Assembly (NCBI RefSeq): GCF_014489515.1
Contig: NZ_CP060782.1
Coordinates: 1,798,001 to 1,862,000, forward strand
Origin: Sphingomonas sediminicola
GTDB lineage: Bacteria > Pseudomonadota > Alphaproteobacteria > Sphingomonadales > Sphingomonadaceae
Reading direction: 5' to 3'
Length of the DNA stretch: 64,000 bases
Shown: positions 1-8,874 of the stretch, one piece after another
How positions within the stretch are numbered: position 1 is the first letter of the stretch
Layout: each line of letters starts with the position of its first letter
Program-made: the position numbers and the translations under genes
The notes under the pieces: model-generated
The model's database searches: none
Told to the model about the DNA's origin: nothing
The model's input: the letters and a program-made list of their open reading frames with translations, nothing else

Positions 1-199
1 GCTTCAGGATAGCGTCGTAGATCCGGCCGTGCAGTGGCTCGAAGAAGTGATGCGCCTTGAGCCGAAGCTGCACATCCTCGACCAGCCGGTTATCGATCAT
101 CAGCGCGCCCAGAAGGGCCGCCTCTGCTTCGACGTTCTGCGGCAGTGCTGCGGTTGCCGCCGGCGCGGCGGACTCGGAGATACGAATTACTTCGGCCAT
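1..199 (-). CDS. dnaB: Replicative DNA helicase DnaB, N-terminal part (cut by window edge)
   Basis: Only the first 66 codons lie in the window; the gene runs off the left edge. The translation shows the start of the DnaB N-terminal helical domain: LPQNVEAEAALLGALMIDN at about residues 20-38, then HHFFEPLHGRIYDAI at about 50-64. These are hallmarks of the hexameric helicase that unwinds DNA at the replication fork and contacts primase through this domain. The RecA-like ATPase domain is outside the window. The ATG at 199 gives the usual short leader before the motif. The gene is divergent from dcd, with a 196 bp gap. Confidence 0.93.
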   Translation of the reverse strand, partial: MAEVIRISESAAPAATAALPQNVEAEAALLGALMIDNRLVEDVQLRLKAHHFFEPLHGRIYDAILK

Positions 200-373
200 G
201 GCTTCTCATTGGCCCTAGTTCGGCCACCCTCCAACGAGAACGAAAGTAGCACAGCGGTTCACGGCTGTGGATAGTTTGTGAGCGGATTGGACAGCCGGGT
301 CGGGCAAGGCAGCGATTTTTGCGAACGGGCCGCATCCACAGAAAAAAGAAGCGGCTGATTGATGGCGGAAATG

Positions 374-389
374 GTGGCCGTTAGGCCAC
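374..389 (+). promoter_or_regulatory. Short hairpin over the presumed ribosome-binding region of dcd
   Basis: GTGGCC (374-379) and GGCCAC (384-389) form a perfect six-pair stem with a GTTA loop. It ends six bases before the dcd ATG at 396, where a Shine-Dalgarno sequence would be expected. This could lower translation initiation, but a chance palindrome in GC-rich DNA is possible. The rest of the 200-395 gap shows no clear motif. Confidence 0.3.
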
Positions 390-395
390 TCATCC

Positions 396-950
396 ATGTC
401 CATTCTCTCAGATCGCTGGATTCGCGAGCAGGCCCAGTCCAACGGAATGATCGAGCCGTTCGTCGAGGCGCAGCGCCGCGAGGGGTGCATCAGCTACGGC
501 CTCAGCTCATACGGCTACGACGCGCGCGTCGCCGACGAGTTCAAGATCTTCACCAACGTGGATTCGGCGACGGTCGACCCGAAGGATTTCGCTTCGAACA
601 GCTTTGTCGATCGCAAGACCGAAGTGTGCATCATCCCGCCCAACAGCTTCGCTCTCGCGCGCACCGTTGAGTATTTCCGCGTACCGCGCGACGTGCTCGT
701 CATCTGCCTGGGAAAGTCGACTTATGCGCGTTGCGGAATCATCGTGAACGTCACGCCGCTGGAGCCCGGCTGGGAAGGCCATGTGACGCTGGAATTCTCC
801 AATACCACGCCGCTCCCGGCGAAGGTTTACGCCAATGAAGGCGCGTGCCAGTTCCTGTTCTTGGCTGGCAACGAGCCGTGCGAGGTGAGCTACGCCGACC
901 GCGCCGGTAAATATATGGGCCAGCGCGGGGTCACCCTGCCGAAGCTCTAG
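396..950 (+). CDS. dcd: dCTP deaminase
   Basis: This 184-residue protein matches the usual length of dCTP deaminase, which converts dCTP to dUTP and so feeds dTMP synthesis. Visible family features are [11 protein letters not shown] near residues 39-49, GKSTYAR at 106-112, and [14 protein letters not shown] at 123-136, which carries the catalytic glutamate (Glu133). The C-terminal [12 protein letters not shown] closes the nucleotide site in this family. The chosen ATG gives the standard MSILSDRWI start. The gene is divergent from dnaB and converges on the small YegP-like gene with nine bases between stops. Confidence 0.97.
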   Translation: MSILSDRWIREQAQSNGMIEPFVEAQRREGCISYGLSSYGYDARVADEFKIFTNVDSATVDPKDFASNSFVDRKTEVCIIPPNSFALARTVEYFRVPRDVLVICLGKSTYARCGIIVNVTPLEPGWEGHVTLEFSNTTPLPAKVYANEGACQFLFLAGNEPCEVSYADRAGKYMGQRGVTLPKL

Positions 951-959
951 CGAACCGCG

Positions 960-1136
960 TCAGGTGGCGTCGTGGACCTCCGCCATCGGGCCGTTCTTCT
1001 TGATGGAGTCGATCGCGTTCTGCGCCGACGCCTTTGACTTGTAGGTTTCGGTCCAAAAGACCTTCTCGCCATTATATTCGAAGCTGGCGATGTACTGGCC
1101 GTTCGACGACTGTTTGATCACAAACTTGTGTGCCAT
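960..1136 (-). CDS. YegP-family (DUF1508) small protein
   Basis: A 58-residue protein, too short for many gene finders. It begins MAHKFVIKQSSNGQYIASF and has a single DUF1508-type beta-sheet repeat: a K/Q-x-SxNGQYYxxF-like strand, then ETYKSKASAQNAIDSIKKN, a typical second half. The family is widespread and its function is not established; E. coli YegP has two such repeats. A purine-rich TTAGGAGG-like ribosome-binding site sits just upstream of the ATG. The gene is convergent with dcd. Confidence 0.85.
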   Translation of the reverse strand: MAHKFVIKQSSNGQYIASFEYNGEKVFWTETYKSKASAQNAIDSIKKNGPMAEVHDAT

Positions 1137-1221
1137 GGCGACCTCCTAACCTGCGTTAGTGACGTGGCGGCATGCGCCCACGGGATTGCAGTTTCAAGGC
1201 GGTTGATCGATTGCGAGCACG

Positions 1222-2447
1222 GTGACCCTCGATCAGGCACGAAATCTGGACGCTTCCGATCCGCTGCGCGAGGCGCGAGAGCGTTTCGTCTTGCCCGACG
1301 GCGCCATTTACCTAGACGGCAATTCGCTGGGTGCATTGCCAAAGGCGACGTCTCCGCACCTGTTCGACGTCATCGAGCGGCAATGGGGCGAAGACCTCAT
1401 CACCAGCTGGAACAAGCACGGCTGGATCGAATGGCCGCAACGCGTCGCCGCCAGGCTCGCTCCGATCGTGGGCGCAGAGCCGGCCGAGCTCCTGATCGCC
1501 GATTCGACCACGGTCTGCCTTTTCAAGCTTCTCGGCGCCGCAGTCGCTGCCCGGCCCGGCCGATCGACAATCCTGACCGAGCAGGGGAATTTCCCAACCG
1601 ATGTCTATGCGGCGGAAGGACTAATCAGGCTGCGCCCTGGGCTCGAGCTCAAAGTCATTCCGGCCGCCGAACTCGCAGGCGCCCTGGACGAGAACACGGC
1701 AGCCCTCTTCCTGACACACGTCGACTATCGAAGCGGCGCTCGCCACGACATGGAAGCGCTGAATGCGGCGGCGCACGCCGCGGGCGCGCTGACACTCTGG
1801 GACCTGTCGCACAGCGCCGGAGCGACCCAGCTCGACCTCAACGGCAGCGGCTGCGATCTCGCGGTGGGCTGCGGCTATAAATATCTCAATGGCGGCCCGG
1901 GCGCCCCGGCATTCCTGTTCGTCGCCGAGCAATTACAGGACAGCCTTCAATCCCCGCTCTCCGGCTGGATGGGCCACGCCAGTCCGTTCGACTTTGCCTC
2001 GTCCTACAGCCCCGCATCCGGAATCAACCGCTTCCTAACGGGTACGCCCTCCATCCTAGCTCTCGCCGCCCTGGAAGGCGGACTATCCGCGTTCGAAGGC
2101 GTGAGCATGGCCGCCATCGAGGCGAAGGCCGAGGCAATCACGGCCTTCTTCATCGACGCGGTCGAACAAGGCTGCGGTGACGAGCTCGCGCTGGCCAGCC
2201 GCGGGACCCCAAGGCTCGCGGCAGCCATGTCTGCTTCGCACACCCGCAAGGCTATGCCGTGATGCAGGCGCTGATTGCCCGCGGGATCACCGGCGACTTC
2301 CGCCCGCCGGACCTGATGCGGTTCGGCTTCGCACCGCTCTACAACGGTTTTGAAGACGCGTGGCTGGCGGCGGCCTCGCTTTCAGAGATCCTTGCAACCC
2401 GCGAGTGGGATCGGACGGATTTCCGGCGGAAGCAGACGGTGACCTGA
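1222..2447 (+). CDS. kynU: Kynureninase (one frameshift near 2198-2202)
   Basis: A PLP-dependent enzyme that cleaves kynurenine to anthranilate and alanine in tryptophan catabolism. The first 325 or so codons run intact from a GTG start and include GNSLGALP near residues 33-40, LWDLSHSAG near 192-200 and the PLP-lysine motif GCGYKYLNGG (Lys220). Near 2200 the frame is lost. Adding one C in the CC before GCGGGACC restores the expected RGSHVCFAHPQGYAVMQAL and the C-terminal FRPPDLMRFGFAPLY. The repaired length is 408 residues, normal for KynU. No tryptophan 2,3-dioxygenase or kynurenine formamidase gene lies in the window. A true pseudogene cannot be excluded. Confidence 0.88.
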
Positions 2448-2486
2448 CGATTGTTCAGTCCTGTTTCGAAATGGGACAGACTGCGG

Positions 2487-2575
2487 TTAAAAAAGCGTTA
2501 CCATAAACGTCACAATCTGGGTTAATAATCCAGCTCGCGCGACTCGGACGGCGAGTCGTTAAAGGGGCGCGCCCC
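2487..2575 (+). promoter_or_regulatory. Upstream region of PEP-CTERM gene: CtrA-like box, paired GANTC sites, palindrome
   Basis: TTAA (2487-2490), seven bases, then TTAC (2498-2501) is one mismatch from the CtrA consensus TTAA-N7-TTAA. Two GANTC methylation sites, GACTC (2541-2545) and GAGTC (2553-2557), sit in an inverted repeat CGACTC/GAGTCG. A 12-base palindrome GGGGCGCGCCCC (2564-2575) lies directly before the ribosome-binding site GGAGG (2581-2585). Control by CtrA and CcrM is inferred, not shown. Confidence 0.4.
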
Positions 2576-2591
2576 CCATTGGAGGTGTCGA

Positions 2592-3122
2592 ATGCGCAAA
2601 CTGATATTGGGAATGGTTGGCGCGGCTGCGCTGGCAATTGGATCGGCCGCAAGCGCGACCGTAACGATCGATTCATCGACGATGAACACGAGCGGACCGG
2701 ACGTTGTCGGCGACATTCTCCGGATCAACTATCAAGACAGCGGCATGACGGATCCGTTCACGGAAACGCTCACGTTCACGAACACGGATCCCGGCGAATA
2801 TGTCCTCAGCCTGGTGACCACGTTCGCTTCGGTGAGCTTCACCAGCGCGATCCTGACCGGTCCTAGCGGCCCGATCAATCTGGCAATCCAGTTCAACGAT
2901 CCGACTTTCGAGCGCTGGACGACGCCGACAGTTGGCCTCCTCGCCGGCCAGTATACGTTGACGATCATGGGCACCACGGGCGTTGACGGCCAGATGGGCG
3001 GCCACATCGACATCCGTGCCGTTCCAGAGCCGGCTACGTGGGCGATGATGCTCCTCGGCTTCGGCGCAGTCGGTTTTGCGATGCGTCGCCGTCGCGCTCC
3101 GGTACTCGCGCAAGCCGCGTAA
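2592..3122 (+). CDS. PEPxxWA-CTERM sorting-domain secreted protein
   Basis: A 176-residue secreted protein. It has an N-terminal signal peptide (residues 1-22, ending SAASA), then a beta-rich body of about 120 residues without recognised catalytic motifs. The C-terminus is a sorting tail: VPEPATWAMMLLGFG (144-158), a hydrophobic helix, then RRRR. This PEPxxWA variant is typical of sphingomonads and is recognised by an exosortase, which is not in this window. GGAGG lies at 2581-2585, seven bases before the ATG. The gene is flanked by a regulatory-looking upstream region and a strong terminator, so it is probably a single-gene transcript. The molecular function is unknown; a role at the cell surface or in the extracellular matrix is inferred. 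Confidence 0.9.
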   Translation: MRKLILGMVGAAALAIGSAASATVTIDSSTMNTSGPDVVGDILRINYQDSGMTDPFTETLTFTNTDPGEYVLSLVTTFASVSFTSAILTGPSGPINLAIQFNDPTFERWTTPTVGLLAGQYTLTIMGTTGVDGQMGGHIDIRAVPEPATWAMMLLGFGAVGFAMRRRRAPVLAQAA

Positions 3123-3143
3123 ACCAGGTTCAATCTGTCGAGG

Positions 3144-3173
3144 AAAAGGGCGGCTCGCTGAGCCGCCCTTTTT
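3144..3173 (+). terminator. Rho-independent terminator after the PEP-CTERM gene
   Basis: A stem GGGCGGCT (3148-3155) / AGCCGCCC (3161-3168) with loop CGCTG is extended by four A-T pairs and followed by a run of five T. This is a strong intrinsic terminator for the plus-strand gene. The A run on its other side could let it serve the converging FMN reductase transcript as well. Confidence 0.85.
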
Positions 3174-3195
3174 CGTTGTGCATGGAAGGACCCCG

Positions 3196-3825
3196 TCAGG
3201 ACTTCATCAACGCCGGCTCGTCCTTCTTTGCCTGCGCGGCATGGGCTGAATCCTCCGCCAGCAGAGCCCGCGAGCGATGGATCATCTCGACCCAGCCGGA
3301 GAAGGCGTGGGCCAGGACACTGACAAGGTCCTTCAGTGATCCCTCCTTCAGGCAGCCGTCAGCGTCGAAACTGTCATCGTTGACGTGGCCCAGATAAGCT
3401 TCCGGCTGTTGCATGACCGGCATGTTCAGGAAGACCGCGGCCTGACGGATCTGGTGATTCGAGCCGAAGCCGCCAATCGACCCTGGCGACACGGTGACGA
3501 TCGCCGCGGGCTTCTTGTCGAACACGCTCTTACCGTAGGGCCGTGAACCGATATCGATCGCGTTCTTGAGACCGCCGGGGATGCCGCGATTATATTCCGG
3601 AGAGACGAACAGCACACCGTCGGCCGCGCCCACCTGCTCGCGGAAGCGCAACCATTGCTCAGGAGGGCTTTCGTCCAGGTCCTGGTTGTAGAGGGGCAGA
3701 TCGCCGATCTCGATCATCGAGCAATCGAGATTGTCGTTGCGAAGCGCGCAAATCGACCGTGCGACCTTTCGGTTGAGACTGTCCTTCCGAAGGCTGCCGA
3801 CGAGGATCGCGATCTTGTAAGCCAT
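3196..3825 (-). CDS. NADPH-dependent FMN reductase family protein
   Basis: A 209-residue flavodoxin-like protein of the NAD(P)H:FMN reductase / chromate reductase (ChrR, azoreductase) family. The FMN phosphate loop is VGSLRKDSLNRK near residues 9-20. The second family signature is SPEYNRGIPGGLKNAID near 80-96, and PGSIGGFGSNHQIRQ further on binds the flavin ring. It probably performs two-electron reduction of quinones or other small acceptors; the substrate cannot be read from sequence. The ATG at 3825 has AAAGGAG just upstream. The same frame stays open far upstream, but that part has no family similarity and overlaps other genes. It is followed by the terminator shared with the PEP-CTERM gene. 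Confidence 0.9.
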   Translation of the reverse strand: MAYKIAILVGSLRKDSLNRKVARSICALRNDNLDCSMIEIGDLPLYNQDLDESPPEQWLRFREQVGAADGVLFVSPEYNRGIPGGLKNAIDIGSRPYGKSVFDKKPAAIVTVSPGSIGGFGSNHQIRQAAVFLNMPVMQQPEAYLGHVNDDSFDADGCLKEGSLKDLVSVLAHAFSGWVEMIHRSRALLAEDSAHAAQAKKDEPALMKS

Positions 3826-3884
3826 GGCTCGTGCTCCTTTGTCCGTTCCAATGACGAGGCGAGGCAAAGGTTGCGACTGCCTCG

Positions 3885-4748
3885 TCAGGGTGCTCGCCGC
3901 GCGCGTTCGACGAGGTAGGCGTGCAGTGCCGCAATCTCCTCGTCGGTGAAGTGGCTGAAGGCCTTCCGCGACACGCCGGTCATCATCTTCAGCTCGCGGC
4001 CGGACGGCGGCAGTCCGGTATGCATCAACTTCTTGAATGCCGGCAGATCGTAGCTCCCCGCCATGGTCAGGTCGGGCGCGATCGTTCCGGGCTCCGCCTC
4101 CTTGCCCGAGAGTGTGGACCCATGGCAGCCGCTGCATACCGTCACGGCAATGTGCCGGCCTGCGGCGAACTTGGGGCCAAAATCGGCAGCCTGCGCTGCC
4201 GCATAATCCTCGACCACCTGTGGCGCCATTTTGAACTGGCCTGCGGCAAGCCCGATCCGGCCGAGCGGTCCGACGCTGCGCGGCGGGGTCCGCTGACCGC
4301 CGGTCGGGGTGGCGCGGATCGCCTTGATCAGCGCGGCAACCTCGGCGTCCGTGAGGTTCGCATAGCTTTCGGAGGGCATCACAAGGAGGGATTCGCCCTG
4401 GTAGCCGATGCCTTGGCGAATGGCCTGCGCAAGCTGCTGGTCGCTTGCCTGCTTTGCAACGAGGGTCAGGTTCGGCGCGTAGAGAGTCGCTACGTTCGGA
4501 ACGTCCAGGAACTTGGTTCCGCGCAGGTCGGGACCGTGGCACTCGGCACATGCGCGAGTGACGAGAAGGTGCTGGCCCTCCTCGAGGCTCGCCTGCTCCA
4601 TCGGAATCAGCCGCTCGGGCCTGGGCTCGACCCGAGCATTCAATTTCTGTGCGGACGCGATCCAGACATAAGCTGCGGCGAGGACGATCAGCAGCAACAG
4701 AACGCCAACGACGTACCCCGTCCAACGCAACAGCTTCGCCATATTCAA
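3885..4748 (-). CDS. Membrane-anchored diheme cytochrome c
   Basis: A 287-residue protein with an uncleaved N-terminal membrane helix (about residues 11-33) and two c-type heme motifs, CAECH (67-71) and CSGCH (205-209). Each lies in a cytochrome-c-like domain with a later methionine that could be an axial ligand (for example in LLVMPSESY). It should sit on the periplasmic face of the inner membrane and pass electrons, as in alcohol/aldehyde dehydrogenase cytochrome subunits. No dehydrogenase partner is adjacent, so its redox partner is unknown. It lies 59 bp upstream of the FMN reductase on the same strand. Confidence 0.9.
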   Translation of the reverse strand: MNMAKLLRWTGYVVGVLLLLIVLAAAYVWIASAQKLNARVEPRPERLIPMEQASLEEGQHLLVTRACAECHGPDLRGTKFLDVPNVATLYAPNLTLVAKQASDQQLAQAIRQGIGYQGESLLVMPSESYANLTDAEVAALIKAIRATPTGGQRTPPRSVGPLGRIGLAAGQFKMAPQVVEDYAAAQAADFGPKFAAGRHIAVTVCSGCHGSTLSGKEAEPGTIAPDLTMAGSYDLPAFKKLMHTGLPPSGRELKMMTGVSRKAFSHFTDEEIAALHAYLVERARRAP

Positions 4749-4778
4749 TGCCCCTTTTTTGGCGGCCCATAGCGAGAT

Positions 4779-7053
4779 TTAGCGGCGGCGGGAATCGTGA
4801 CGGATGTTTAACGGTCTCCCACGCCGGCCGCGCACGCGATCGCGGCGTTCCGGCCTCGTGCGCGGGCCGCCGTAGCTCCCTTCCGGCAGCTCGAAGCGAA
4901 GCGAGCCGGATACTGGGTTGGCTTCGGCGAGCCTGAGCGTCAGGCGCTGGCCGACGCGATAGATTTCGCCTGTTTCGTCGCCGATGAGTTGGCGCGCGGC
5001 CTCGTCGTAGCGGAAATATTCCTGGCCCAGAGTCTGGGCGAGGACGAGGCCATCTCCGCCAAGATCTTCGACCGTCGCGAAAAAGCCGAACGGCTGCACG
5101 CCCGTGATTCGGCATTCGACCAGCTGGCCGACTTGGTCGGCGAGGAAAGCGGCGACGTAGCGATCGATCGTCTCGCGCTCGGCCTCCATCGCGCGGCGTT
5201 CGAGCATCGAGATTTGCTCGCCAGTGCGCTCGAAATGCTCGGCGTCTTCTGGCGGAAGGCCCCCTTCGCCGAGCCTGTATGCACTTACGAGGGCACGGTG
5301 AACCAGAAGGTCGGCATAGCGGCGGATCGGCGAGGTAAAGTGCGCGTAAGTCGCCAGCGCGAGGCCGAAGTGACCAAGCCGCTCCGGCCCGTAACGCGCC
5401 TGCATCTGCGTGCGGAGCAATTGCTCCATGATTTCAGCGCGGCCGCTGGCGTCGCCGAGCCGCTCGATGATGCGGTTGAAGGTTGCCGGTTTGATCACCT
5501 GACCTAGCGCGAACTCCAGATCGAAGGTGGCGAGATAGTCCTTCAGCGCCACCAGCTTCTCGCGGCCTGGCGCTTCGTGGACGCGGTACATGACCGGAGC
5601 CCTCTTCGCCTCCAGCGCGCGGGCGGCCGCGACGTTGGCGGCGATCATGAAGTCCTCGACCAGGCGGTGCGCCTCGAGCCGGTCGCGCGGGGCGATGGAG
5701 GCGATGCGGCCCTTCTCGTCGAGCATCACGCGGCGCTCGGGGATATCGAGCTCGAGCGGTTCTCGCTTGTTGCGGGCTGCGAGGAGCGCACGCCATGCGC
5801 CCCAGAGCGGCTGGAGAGCGGTTCGAACTAGTTCGGCAGGGACCGCCCCTTCGACGTCCGGCATCGAGCAAGTCGGCGAGGATACGTCGCCCCTCGCCTC
5901 TCCCGCAGCGTCGATCGCGGCCTGTGCATCTTCGTAGGCAATGTTTGCGGCGATGCAAATCTTTGCCCGCGTAAATCGCCAGCTCTTGAGCGAGCCGTCC
6001 TTTGCGATCTTCATGTGGCAGGCCATCGCCGCCCGCACCTGCCCTTCCTTCAAGGAGCATATGTCGGCGGACAATTCTTCCGGAAGCATCGGTACGACGC
6101 GGTCGGGAAAGTAGACGCTGTTCCCTCGCGCCCTCGCTTCACGGTCGAGCTCGGAGCCTGGGCGCACGTAGAAGCTGACATCGGCAATTGCGACGATCGC
6201 CTTCCAGCCGCCCTTGTTGTCATCGTCATCGTCCGGCGCGGCCCAGATGGCATCGTCATGGTCGCGCGCGTCGGCGGGATCGATGGCGACGATCGGAAGG
6301 TGCGTGAGGTCCTCTCGCTCGCCGAGCTTCTGCTGCGACACGCGATGGGCCTCGTCGATCGCCTCCTGCCGGAATTCGTGGCGCAGGCCGTGCTTGTGGA
6401 TGGCGATGAGGCTGAAGCTGCGCGGTGCGAACGGGTCCCCGAGCACGGCGTCGACGCGGGCGGTCACGCGGGGGGCCGTCCCGAGACTTCGCACAGAACG
6501 AGGTCGCCCGGCTCGGCGTCCTTCAAATCGGCAATCGCCAGCTCGCGCCGCTCTTTCTTCTCGACGGGAGTAAGCCAGAAACGTTCGCCTTCCTTGCGCA
6601 CGACGCCGAGCACCAGCTCGGCCGAGCGCATCAGCTTTTTCATCGGGTGGGCGGCATAGCCCTGTCCACGCTCCTCGGTCCGAGCGAGGATGCGGTCGCC
6701 GATGCCGAGCGCTCCGCGCCGGCCGCGCTCAAGGACGCGAAGACGCGGTGGTGGTCCGTCCGCGTGCCACTGCTCTGGCACCGCGAAGATGTTGCCGCTG
6801 TCGTCGGCCTCTACGACCCGCAGAACAGTGACTTTCGGCACCCCGCCCGACTTGTGGAAGGCGCGACCGGGGCACTGTCGATCAAGCCCTCGTCCGCCAT
6901 GTCCTTGAGGAGGGCCTTGAGCAGGATCTTGTCCTGCCCCGACAGGCCGAACGCCCGCGCGATCTCGCGCTTGCCCGCCGGCTGGTCGGAAGTCGCGATG
7001 AAATCGAGGATCTGCTTGCGGGTGGGGAGCCCGGCCGAACGTTTGCGAACCAT
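4779..7053 (-). CDS. rnr: Ribonuclease R (two frameshifts, near 6869-6872 and 6470-6475)
   Basis: RNase R is a processive 3'-5' exoribonuclease of the RNB family that degrades structured RNA and acts in rRNA quality control. Three consecutive frames make one protein: an N-terminal winged-helix segment (GLPTRKQILDFI), then cold-shock-like domains, then the RNB domain with PIVAIDPADARDHDDAIWA (metal-binding aspartates), and a C-terminal S1 domain ending in a basic tail RRDRVRGRRGRPL. One base is missing in CCGGGG at 6867-6872 (restoring GRAFHKSGGVPKV) and one in the six-G run at 6470-6475 (restoring VSGRPPRVTARVD). The repaired length is 758 residues, normal for the family. It follows the DksA-like gene by 19 bases. 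Confidence 0.93.
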
Positions 7054-7072
7054 GGTCAGGCCCTAAACGCGC

Positions 7073-7336
7073 CTAGCGCAGCTGGCTATCCTTGCTGCCC
7101 CGCCGATTGATGGTCGAGTGGACGATCGCCTTGTCGCGTTCGGATTGGCAGGCGACGCAGGTGCGCACGCCTGGAAGCGCCTCGCGACGCCGCTTCGGGA
7201 TAGGCTCTCCGCAATCGTCGCATTCCTCCGCGCTCTCGCCTTGGGGCGTGAGCGCGCGGGCGCGAAGGATCGCGTCCTTCACGGTGTCGTCGATCTGGTC
7301 CTGAACCGCGCCATCGCGCGTCCATCCGCCGGCCAT
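7073..7336 (-). CDS. DksA/TraR-family C4 zinc-finger protein
   Basis: An 87-residue protein with a four-cysteine zinc site: Cys39-x2-Cys42 (CDDCGEPIPKRRR) and Cys60-x2-Cys63 (RTCVACQ). This matches the DksA/TraR finger of the short YbiI-like type. It lacks the long coiled coil with acidic tip that full DksA inserts into the RNA polymerase secondary channel, so it may be a truncated regulator or have another role. The gene lies directly upstream of rnr on the same strand, which suggests co-transcription. Its exact function is not known. Confidence 0.85.
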   Translation of the reverse strand: MAGGWTRDGAVQDQIDDTVKDAILRARALTPQGESAEECDDCGEPIPKRRREALPGVRTCVACQSERDKAIVHSTINRRGSKDSQLR

Positions 7337-7377
7337 AAGCCTTCCTTTCTCCCACGCAATATAGGGAGGAAGCGGTG

Positions 7378-8778
7378 CTATTTCACGGGTTCCGGCGGAA
7401 GGGCGACATACGGCCTGAACGCTCCGCCCGGGACGGCGGAAGCGACTGGGCTTTCGAAGCCATCCTTGCTGACTGACGAGACACCGAACACCCAGTCATC
7501 GACGCGAACATGAGGAAGGGCCACTCGCTGCTCTTGCTTTTCGAACGCCGCTTGGCACTCCGGCGTCGGCCTGCAGTGTGTGACGATGGTTTCTGGGCCA
7601 ACGTGCTTTTGCGAATGCTCCCACTGATTGCTGTCGGTGCGCCGCCAGCGAATCATGAAATATGCCGCTGGGACAGGCTGGAAACTAATTGAAGTATCCG
7701 TGCTTACGGCTCCCTCCACCTTCGGCTCAGGCGGCGGCGGAGCGTTCGCGAGGGCAGCAAGCGCGGCAACGTTCAGCTTCGCGATCTTCTCCAGATAGGG
7801 GAAGTCCATGTTCTCGATCGTGTCGCCGTACTTGATGCCGTTTTCGGTCCGAAGGTCCTGGTGCTGCCAGTTGTAATTCTCGACCGCGACCGAGAGTCGC
7901 ACCGCCGGATAGCCCGCGTTGAGGAACTCGGTGTGGTCGCCGCCACGGCCAAAGCGGTCGTTGCGCCAGACCTGCATCACGTCGAGGCCGATGTTCAGCC
8001 GGTCAGCGAGGCTGTCGAGATAGCGCGAGATGTTGCGCGGCGGCGCGTCATTCTCGCCGCCGAGGCTACGGAGGTCCTTTGCGAGCTGCTCATGCCCCTG
8101 CCATCGCGGGCCTTCGGAGAAGACGCGCACGACCTTGTCGTTGCACACGCCGTCCGAGCCGCAGCTGTTGCCGATGATGTCGTTGTTGAGGTTGGCGACG
8201 ACGTTCCAGCCCTGCGCCTTCGAATAGGCCGCGAGCACCTTGCCGCCGTAGAGTCCCTGCTCCTCACCCGAGAGCGCCGCATAGACGATGGTGCCGGGGA
8301 ACTTGTGCTTCGAGAGCACGCGCGCCGCCTCGATGACCGCGGCGGTGCCTGACCCGTCGTCGTTCGCGCCTGGCGCATCATCCTTGGCGTTCATCGGATC
8401 GGTCACGCGGCTGTCGATGTGACCCGTGATGATGACCACGTCGTTCGGCCGCTCCGTACCGCGCTGGACGGCAATCATGTCGCAGATACGCGTCGGCGTC
8501 GGGATGCGCGTTCCGGTGAAGGTGTCGCACGGCCGCTCGGTCGGCAGGCCGAAGCTCTTGAACTGGCCTTGCGTCCAGTCGAGCGCAGCGCCGATTCCGC
8601 GCTTCGGATCGGTCTGCGAAGAGAGCGTGTGACGCGTTCCGAAGCTCACCAGCTTCTCGACCGTCCGCTTCATCTGCGCGCCGCTGACGGGAGCGATGAT
8701 CTCCTTCAGCTTCGCATCGGGCGACGCCGGCGCGGCGGCGATCAAGGCAAGGCAGGGAAGCAGTCCAAGTCTACGCAC
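7378..8778 (-). CDS. Secreted M28-family zinc metallopeptidase (aminopeptidase)
   Basis: A 466-residue protein with an N-terminal signal peptide (about 1-18) and an M28 peptidase domain. Zinc and catalytic residues are visible: GHIDSR (His120), PGANDDGSG (the Asp that bridges two zincs, about 140), GEEQGLYG (catalytic and metal Glu, 172-173), NNDIIGN and later GGDHTEF. These enzymes remove N-terminal amino acids from peptides in the periplasm or outside the cell. A C-terminal segment of about 100 residues beyond the peptidase domain looks like a fibronectin-type or other accessory beta domain. The start is a GTG with GAGGAGA upstream. It is divergent from mmsA. Confidence 0.92.
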   Translation of the reverse strand: MRRLGLLPCLALIAAAPASPDAKLKEIIAPVSGAQMKRTVEKLVSFGTRHTLSSQTDPKRGIGAALDWTQGQFKSFGLPTERPCDTFTGTRIPTPTRICDMIAVQRGTERPNDVVIITGHIDSRVTDPMNAKDDAPGANDDGSGTAAVIEAARVLSKHKFPGTIVYAALSGEEQGLYGGKVLAAYSKAQGWNVVANLNNDIIGNSCGSDGVCNDKVVRVFSEGPRWQGHEQLAKDLRSLGGENDAPPRNISRYLDSLADRLNIGLDVMQVWRNDRFGRGGDHTEFLNAGYPAVRLSVAVENYNWQHQDLRTENGIKYGDTIENMDFPYLEKIAKLNVAALAALANAPPPPEPKVEGAVSTDTSISFQPVPAAYFMIRWRRTDSNQWEHSQKHVGPETIVTHCRPTPECQAAFEKQEQRVALPHVRVDDWVFGVSSVSKDGFESPVASAVPGGAFRPYVALPPEPVK

Positions 8779-8874
8779 ACCACGTCTCCTCTCTCCGCCA
8801 CTGCAACTGGCATTTGCGAGGCCGCGGGTCTAGGGGAACCGCAACCCGGAACAGCTGATTCAAGGACCTTCTTC

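Noticed and set aside
2456..2484. Hairpin CAGT-C-CTGT / ACAG-ACTG after kynU as a terminator
   Set aside because: The stem has a bulge and the following tract is A-rich, not T-rich, on the plus strand; too weak to call.
3826..5115. A long open frame upstream of the FMN reductase start, giving a 639-residue fusion
   Set aside because: The extra part overlaps the cytochrome c and RNase R genes in another frame, is Arg-rich without domains, and a good ribosome-binding site precedes the ATG at 3825.
8419..8874. An N-terminal extension of MmsA of about 150 residues
   Set aside because: The open frame upstream lies antisense to the M28 peptidase; the ATG at 8875 gives the normal family start.
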